The notes beneath the pieces are model-generated. The model was not told where the DNA came from. It searched no databases and saw nothing but the letters and a program-made list of their open reading frames with translations. A DNA stretch of 64,000 nucleotides from Nonomuraea fuscirosea (lineage in GTDB: Bacteria; Actinomycetota; Actinomycetes; Streptosporangiales; Streptosporangiaceae): NCBI RefSeq assembly GCF_003001935.1, contig NZ_PVNG01000005.1:248001-312000 (forward strand). Reading direction: 5' to 3'. Shown here piece after piece: positions 60,031-64,000 of this stretch. Numbering within the stretch: the first letter of the stretch is position 1; every line of letters starts with the position of its first letter. The translations under genes and the position numbers were made by a program.

Positions 60031-61119
60031 GTGGCGAGACGTCTCACGCAGCAGGACATCGCCCGCATGGCGGGAGTGAGCCAGACCACCGTGTCGCTGG
60101 TGCTCAACAACCGCGCGGAAGGCGCTGTGCGCATCTCTCCCGAGACCAGGGAGCGCGTGATCCGCGTGATCAGGGAGACCGGCTACATCGCCGACCCGGC
60201 CGCGCGCCGGCTGGCCGAGGGCCGCAACCGCATCCTCGGCGTCTTCACCTACGAGGCGGTCTTCCCGGCCACCAGCGCCGACTTCTACCATCCGTTCCTG
60301 GTCGGCATCGAGGAGTGCACCGAGGAGGCCGGCTGCGACCTGCTGCTGTTCACCAGCGCTCGGGCCTCGGGCGGGCGGCGGCGGATCTTCGACCAGGACA
60401 GCCGGGTGCGGCTGGCCGACGGGTGCGTGCTGCTCGGCCACACGGTCGACCGTGACGACCTGGCCCGGCTCATCACCGACCAGATCCCGTTCGTGTCGGT
60501 GGGCCGCCGCGAGGACGCGGGCGGGCCGGTGCCGTACGTGGGCGCCGACTACGCCTCCGCCGCCGGCGCCCTGGTCCGGCGCGCGGTGGCGCTCGGGCAC
60601 CGCAGGCTCGTCTACGTCGGAGCCGGAGCGGGCGCGGAGTCCTGGGTCGACCGCCACCGCGGCTTCCTGGACGCGGTGACGCGCCTCGACGTCGAGGGCG
60701 TCATGGTGAACGCCACCCCGGGCGCGGACCCGCCACCCGGCACACCTGGCGTGGGCCCGCCCGGCGTTCAGGGCGGCGCGCCTGACATGGACGCGGTGCT
60801 CGGGACCGGGGCCACGGTCGCGTTCTTCGAGGAGCAGGCGGACGCCGTCGCGTTCGTGGCGGCGGCGCGGCACCGGATCTCCATCCCGGCAGACCTTTCC
60901 GTGGTCACGCTCGGCTCGGCCACCCGGCCGGTCCGCTCCGACATCGACTTCACCGGATTCCGCATCCCCCGGCGCGAGATGGGCCGCAGGGCCGTCGAGC
61001 TGCTGACCGGGGTGATCGAGAGCGGCGGCACCCCCCAGGAGCTGCTGCCCTGCGACCTCATCGAGGGCTCCACGCTCGCCGCCGTGACCGGTGGCGGGCC
61101 CCGGCCGCCCGCGTCCTGA
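60031..61119 (+). CDS. LacI-family transcriptional regulator (beta-helix locus)
   Basis: A 362-residue repressor. The HTH is LTQQDIARMAGVSQTTVSLVLNNRAEGAVRISPETRERVIRVIRETGYIADPAARRLAEGR, and the sensor domain begins ILGVFTYEAVFPATSADFYHPFLVGIEE. A Pro/Gly-rich insertion (residues ~230-250, PPPGTPGVGPPGVQG) interrupts the sensor domain. It lies 67 bp upstream of the exported beta-helix protein on the same strand, suggesting control of polysaccharide-degradation genes. Confidence 0.92.
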   Translation: MARRLTQQDIARMAGVSQTTVSLVLNNRAEGAVRISPETRERVIRVIRETGYIADPAARRLAEGRNRILGVFTYEAVFPATSADFYHPFLVGIEECTEEAGCDLLLFTSARASGGRRRIFDQDSRVRLADGCVLLGHTVDRDDLARLITDQIPFVSVGRREDAGGPVPYVGADYASAAGALVRRAVALGHRRLVYVGAGAGAESWVDRHRGFLDAVTRLDVEGVMVNATPGADPPPGTPGVGPPGVQGGAPDMDAVLGTGATVAFFEEQADAVAFVAAARHRISIPADLSVVTLGSATRPVRSDIDFTGFRIPRREMGRRAVELLTGVIESGGTPQELLPCDLIEGSTLAAVTGGGPRPPAS

Positions 61120-61186
61120 TCGTCTTCGTTCTCACCCGGCCGCGGCAGATCGAGCAGCGGGCCGGGCCGCAAGGGGTGAACCAGCC

Positions 61187-63394
61187 ATGTACTCTCGTCG
61201 CGCCTTCGTCACGCTCGCCGCCGGCACGGCCGCCTTACCGCTGCTGCCGGAAACGGCCGCATCCGCCGCAACCGTCACGTCGGCCACGCCGGTCACGCCC
61301 GCCGACCACCTGGACCCGACGGCGTTCACCTCGGTCCTCACCGCGCTCCCGCCCGACCCGTACGCCGTCGTGCTCGGCGGGCCGGGCTTCCAGGCCCCGG
61401 CCGACGGCGCGGGGGACGCCACGGCGGCGCTGCAGGCGGCCGTGGACGAGGCGTCGCGGCGCGGGATCGCGAACGGGCTCGGCGACATCCTCGGCGGCGC
61501 GCGCGACTTCCCGCCCGGCGACGGCGGCGGCGTGGTGCTCGTCCCCGAGGGCACGTACCGGCTCTCGGCCCCCGTGAACGTGCACGACTCCGTCCGCGTG
61601 ATCGGTTACGGCCGCAAGCGGCCCCGCTTCGTCCTCGGGGCGAACTCCCCCGGCTACGCCTCGGGCACGCCGCGGGACGTGTTCGCCTTCCGCCGGCGCC
61701 CGGTCGGCGGCCCCGTCACGTACGCGAACAACGACACCTTCGGCTCCGCGCTGGTGAACCTGGACATCACCATCGAGCCGGGCAACCCGGACGCGATCGC
61801 CGTGCGGTTCGGCGGCGCGCAGCTCTGCCTGCTCCAGGACCTCGACATCGACGCCGGTCAGGGCCGTGCGGGCATCGACCACAACGCCAACCTGATCCAC
61901 CGGGTACGGGTGCGCGGCGGCGAGGTCGGCCTGAACGCCTTCGCCGCCTCGGCCGGCTGGCAGACGACGCTGCTCGACTGCCGGTTCGAGGGCCAGCGCC
62001 GGGCCGCGGTGCTGCTGAACAACGACGCCAAGCTCGTCGTCGTCAGGGCGATCGTCGCGCGCACCCCTCGGGCGTTCGAGTCGGCGCCCGGCCAGTGGCA
62101 GCATCTCTACGTCCAGGACTCCCACTTCCAGGACGTCGGCGACGCCGCCGTGGTGCTCAACGACAGCGCGTCGATCCCCGGCGCGGACGACGACCGGATC
62201 CGCCGCAGCAACCAGCTGACCCTGCTCAACTGCACCACCTCGGCCACCGGGGACCTGCTCCTGCTGGCCGGCAGCGGCGCGCGCACCGCCGCCGGGCGGC
62301 CGTCGGCGCTGGTCCGCGAGCTGACGTACGGGCTGCGCGTCGAACGCGCGCTGAGCGGCAGGGAGACCAGACGCGAGGGCGTGCACGCCGACCTCACGGC
62401 GGGCGCCCCCGTGGCCAGGGTCCGGGCGAACCTGCGCCCCGACACCCCGCCGCCGCCACCGGTCCGGACGTGGGTGAGCGTCGCCGACGTCGCGGCCGGG
62501 ATGGGCCGCACCATCGGCGCGGGCGAGGACGACCTGGCCGTCTTCCAGGCGGCCGTGGACCGGCACGACACGGTGTTCGTCCCGATCGGCCGGTACGTGC
62601 TGTCCGGCACGCTCAAGCTGCGGCGCACGTCCAGCCTGATCGGCCTGCACCCCCGGCAGACCTGGCTGCTCGCCGCCGACGGCCACCCGAACTTCACCGA
62701 CCCCGCCGCGCCGCGAGCGCTGGTGTCCACCCCGCGCGGCGGCCGGAACGTCGTCACGGGCCTCGGTCTGGACACCGCCCGGCAGACGGCGGGCGCGGTC
62801 AACCTCCTCTGGCGCTCCGGCGCGGACTCCTACCTGGCGGACGTCACCACCCAGTTCGTCAAGTGGCATCCGGCGGACGCCCCGTCGGGCGACCCCGGCT
62901 ACACCTACAGGGGCGCGCACAAGTACGGCATCTGGGTGAGGGGCGGCGGCGGCACGTTCGCCAACGTGTGGAGCATGAACGGCTGGGCCGAGAACGGCCT
63001 GCTCGTCGAGGACACCGACGTCCCCGCCCGCCTGTACGAGATCTCCGTCGAGCACCACGAGACCCGCGAGGTGGTGCTGCGCGGTGTCTCGGGATGGCGG
63101 TTCCTCGGGCTGCAGACGGAGGACCACATCTACGGCTGGCGCTCGCAGGCGGTCGAGATCGAGCGCGGCCGGGACATCCTGCTGGCCAACTCGGTCCTCT
63201 TCCGCGTGGCCACCGTCCTCGGCCCGCACCCGTACGGGGTGAGCGTGCGCGACAGCCGCCGGGTGACGCTGCGCGGCAACCGCGGCTACCGCGACAAGAC
63301 CCCCGAGTTCACCCAGTGGGGCGCCGCGGTGTTCGACCACCGCAGCGGGCGAAGCGTCCCCGAGATCGAGTTCACCCTGATCGGCATCGCGTGA
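61187..63394 (+). CDS. Tat-exported right-handed beta-helix protein (pectate lyase/GH55-like)
   Basis: A 735-residue secreted protein. A twin-arginine signal (MYSRRAFVTLAAGTAALPLL) opens it. Two tandem pectate-lyase-superfamily modules follow: the first near 75-130 (GDATAALQAAVDEAS, then GGVVLVPEGTYRLSAPVNV), the second near 440 (DDLAVFQAAVDRHDTVFVPIGRYVLSGTLKL), each continuing into beta-helix turns. The layout recalls GH55 glucanases and related polysaccharide hydrolases/lyases. Catalytic residues cannot be assigned. The LacI-type gene is upstream and a sulfatase gene downstream, pointing to a sulfated or uronate-rich polysaccharide. Confidence 0.82.
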   Translation: MYSRRAFVTLAAGTAALPLLPETAASAATVTSATPVTPADHLDPTAFTSVLTALPPDPYAVVLGGPGFQAPADGAGDATAALQAAVDEASRRGIANGLGDILGGARDFPPGDGGGVVLVPEGTYRLSAPVNVHDSVRVIGYGRKRPRFVLGANSPGYASGTPRDVFAFRRRPVGGPVTYANNDTFGSALVNLDITIEPGNPDAIAVRFGGAQLCLLQDLDIDAGQGRAGIDHNANLIHRVRVRGGEVGLNAFAASAGWQTTLLDCRFEGQRRAAVLLNNDAKLVVVRAIVARTPRAFESAPGQWQHLYVQDSHFQDVGDAAVVLNDSASIPGADDDRIRRSNQLTLLNCTTSATGDLLLLAGSGARTAAGRPSALVRELTYGLRVERALSGRETRREGVHADLTAGAPVARVRANLRPDTPPPPPVRTWVSVADVAAGMGRTIGAGEDDLAVFQAAVDRHDTVFVPIGRYVLSGTLKLRRTSSLIGLHPRQTWLLAADGHPNFTDPAAPRALVSTPRGGRNVVTGLGLDTARQTAGAVNLLWRSGADSYLADVTTQFVKWHPADAPSGDPGYTYRGAHKYGIWVRGGGGTFANVWSMNGWAENGLLVEDTDVPARLYEISVEHHETREVVLRGVSGWRFLGLQTEDHIYGWRSQAVEIERGRDILLANSVLFRVATVLGPHPYGVSVRDSRRVTLRGNRGYRDKTPEFTQWGAAVFDHRSGRSVPEIEFTLIGIA

Positions 63395-63418
63395 CCGGCC
63401 CAGGCCGCGCCTCGCGGC

Positions 63419-63514
63419 TCAGAAGGACCGGGGGTCGAGGCTGCTTTCCCAGCCGTAGTGGCGGGTTCCGCTGATGGCCCAGTATCTGGGAGCTCCGCCG
63501 GCGATCCGGGCGGC
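63419..63514 (-). pseudogene. Short coding remnant of unknown origin
   Basis: A 31-codon minus-strand stretch ending PRYWAISGTRHYGWESSLDP plus RSF before a TGA. It looks like the natural C-terminus of an aromatic-rich enzyme, but an in-frame stop (63515-63517) cuts it upstream and it has no start codon. It may be a decayed gene end in the gap between the convergent beta-helix and sulfatase genes. Confidence 0.25.
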
Positions 63515-63566
63515 TCACCAGCCAAGCAGGCGGAGACTTCATACCGGCTTCGTCCGGGCCTCGTCC

Positions 63567-64000
63567 TCACCAGTCCCCGAGCCGGGGCTGGCTGCGGTCC
63601 TCGGTGGCGACCAGGACGTCGAGCAGGGACTCCTGGAGTTCGGCGCGGACGGCGGCGTGGGCCGGGTCGTCCCACAGGTTGTCCAGCTCCGCCGGGTCGC
63701 GGTCCAGGTCGTACAGCTCGCCGGTGCGGGCCCGGGTGGTGGCGGGCGCGCCGTGGTAGACGACGATCTTCCAGTGGTCCCGCCTGAGCATCGTGGTGTG
63801 CACGGGCTCCGGGTACGGGTGGCCGCTGTTGCGGTATTCGCACAGCGCCCAGCCCCTGACCGGCGCGTCCTGCTCGCCGCGGGCCAGCGGCAGCAGGTCC
63901 AGCCCCTGCCCGCGCGGCAGGGGCGGCGCGCCGGCCGCGGCGAGGAACGTGGACGCCAGGTCGATCCACTGGACGAGCTCCGCCCGCCGTTCCCCGGCGG
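63567..64000 (-). CDS. Sulfatase, C-terminal part (gene continues past the window)
   Basis: About 144 C-terminal residues of a type I sulfatase-family protein. The frame is open to the window end without a start. Landmarks are LVQWIDLASTFLAAAGAPPL, ALCEYRNSGHPYPEP, MLRRDHWKIVVYHG and the family-typical ELYDLDRDPAELDNLWDDP. The catalytic formylglycine region (CxPxR) would be beyond 64000. It probably removes sulfate from a polysaccharide, matching the neighbouring beta-helix enzyme. Convergent with it. Confidence 0.85.
   Translation of the reverse strand, partial: AGERRAELVQWIDLASTFLAAAGAPPLPRGQGLDLLPLARGEQDAPVRGWALCEYRNSGHPYPEPVHTTMLRRDHWKIVVYHGAPATTRARTGELYDLDRDPAELDNLWDDPAHAAVRAELQESLLDVLVATEDRSQPRLGDW

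Overview
The window is high-GC DNA with dense, often overlapping genes. It carries SARP/STAND regulators, leaderless-type starts, a mycothiol-type maleylpyruvate isomerase, WhiB-era style stress genes with sigma-B-like promoters, and an FxSxx-COOH peptide system. This points to a filamentous actinomycete, most plausibly Streptosporangiaceae (Nonomuraea-like). The genus is inferred from gene content, not proven. No tRNA, rRNA, CRISPR, insertion sequence or phage gene was seen.

0-6 kb: an AfsR-type SARP regulator (minus) faces a compact plus-strand unit. The unit holds a 19-residue peptide gene with a perfect Shine-Dalgarno, a strong hairpin, an E1-like (ThiF/MccB-type) adenylating enzyme, and an M50-type membrane metalloprotease with a PqqD-like N-terminus. 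Three TCAG-core repeats at exact 11-bp spacing lie before the peptide gene, as expected for a SARP target. This looks like a small peptide-natural-product (RiPP) cluster. 6-10 kb: two GNAT acetyltransferases, an XRE/cupin regulator, an unknown protein, a crotonase resembling 6-oxocamphor hydrolase, and a divergent TetR regulator.

10-19.4 kb: a nine-gene catabolic operon with a divergent two-module Lrp/AsnC regulator. It encodes an amidohydrolase, MFS importer, RidA, PLP-dependent dehydratase, two-subunit TPP decarboxylase, aldehyde dehydrogenase, homoserine-dehydrogenase-like enzyme and CMD-family protein. The order suggests breakdown of an N-acyl, amide or peptide-linked hydroxy amino acid via 2-oxo acid and aldehyde. 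19.4-25.3 kb: maleylpyruvate isomerase-like enzyme, SDR/TetR divergent pair with a clear operator, secreted alpha/beta hydrolase, and a NarL-type two-component system.

25.3-32.1 kb: a stress/respiration island (catalase-like protein, STAS anti-anti-sigma factor, DUF2243, CtaG-like, hemerythrin, DUF4383, DUF3040, a truncated cytochrome-oxidase subunit I, a small membrane protein). Five sigma-B-like promoters (GNNT-N14/15-GGGTA) sit before its genes. GdhA follows.

32.2-46 kb: the FxSxx-COOH region. It contains a signal-peptide-bearing protein with two NTPase domains (KAP plus NACHT-like), an MFS protein with a coiled-coil tail, an nSTAND/TPR protein, the precursor FxsA (ends FQSAT), the NB-ARC/TPR protein FxsT, an HExxH protein, the radical SAM/SPASM enzyme FxsB, and an MFS exporter. 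46-49.4 kb: alpha/beta hydrolase with divergent MmyB-type regulator, a lipoprotein and two tandem secreted I36-type inhibitors.

49.4-64 kb: carbohydrate use. A minus-strand operon (Gfo/Idh oxidoreductase, PmoA-like, cupin, ABC binding protein, two permeases, DUF624-like protein) has a LacI regulator and operator. An esterase/monooxygenase pair faces an AraC regulator. A second LacI regulator lies before a Tat-exported beta-helix protein (pectate-lyase/GH55-like), and a sulfatase gene is cut by the window end.
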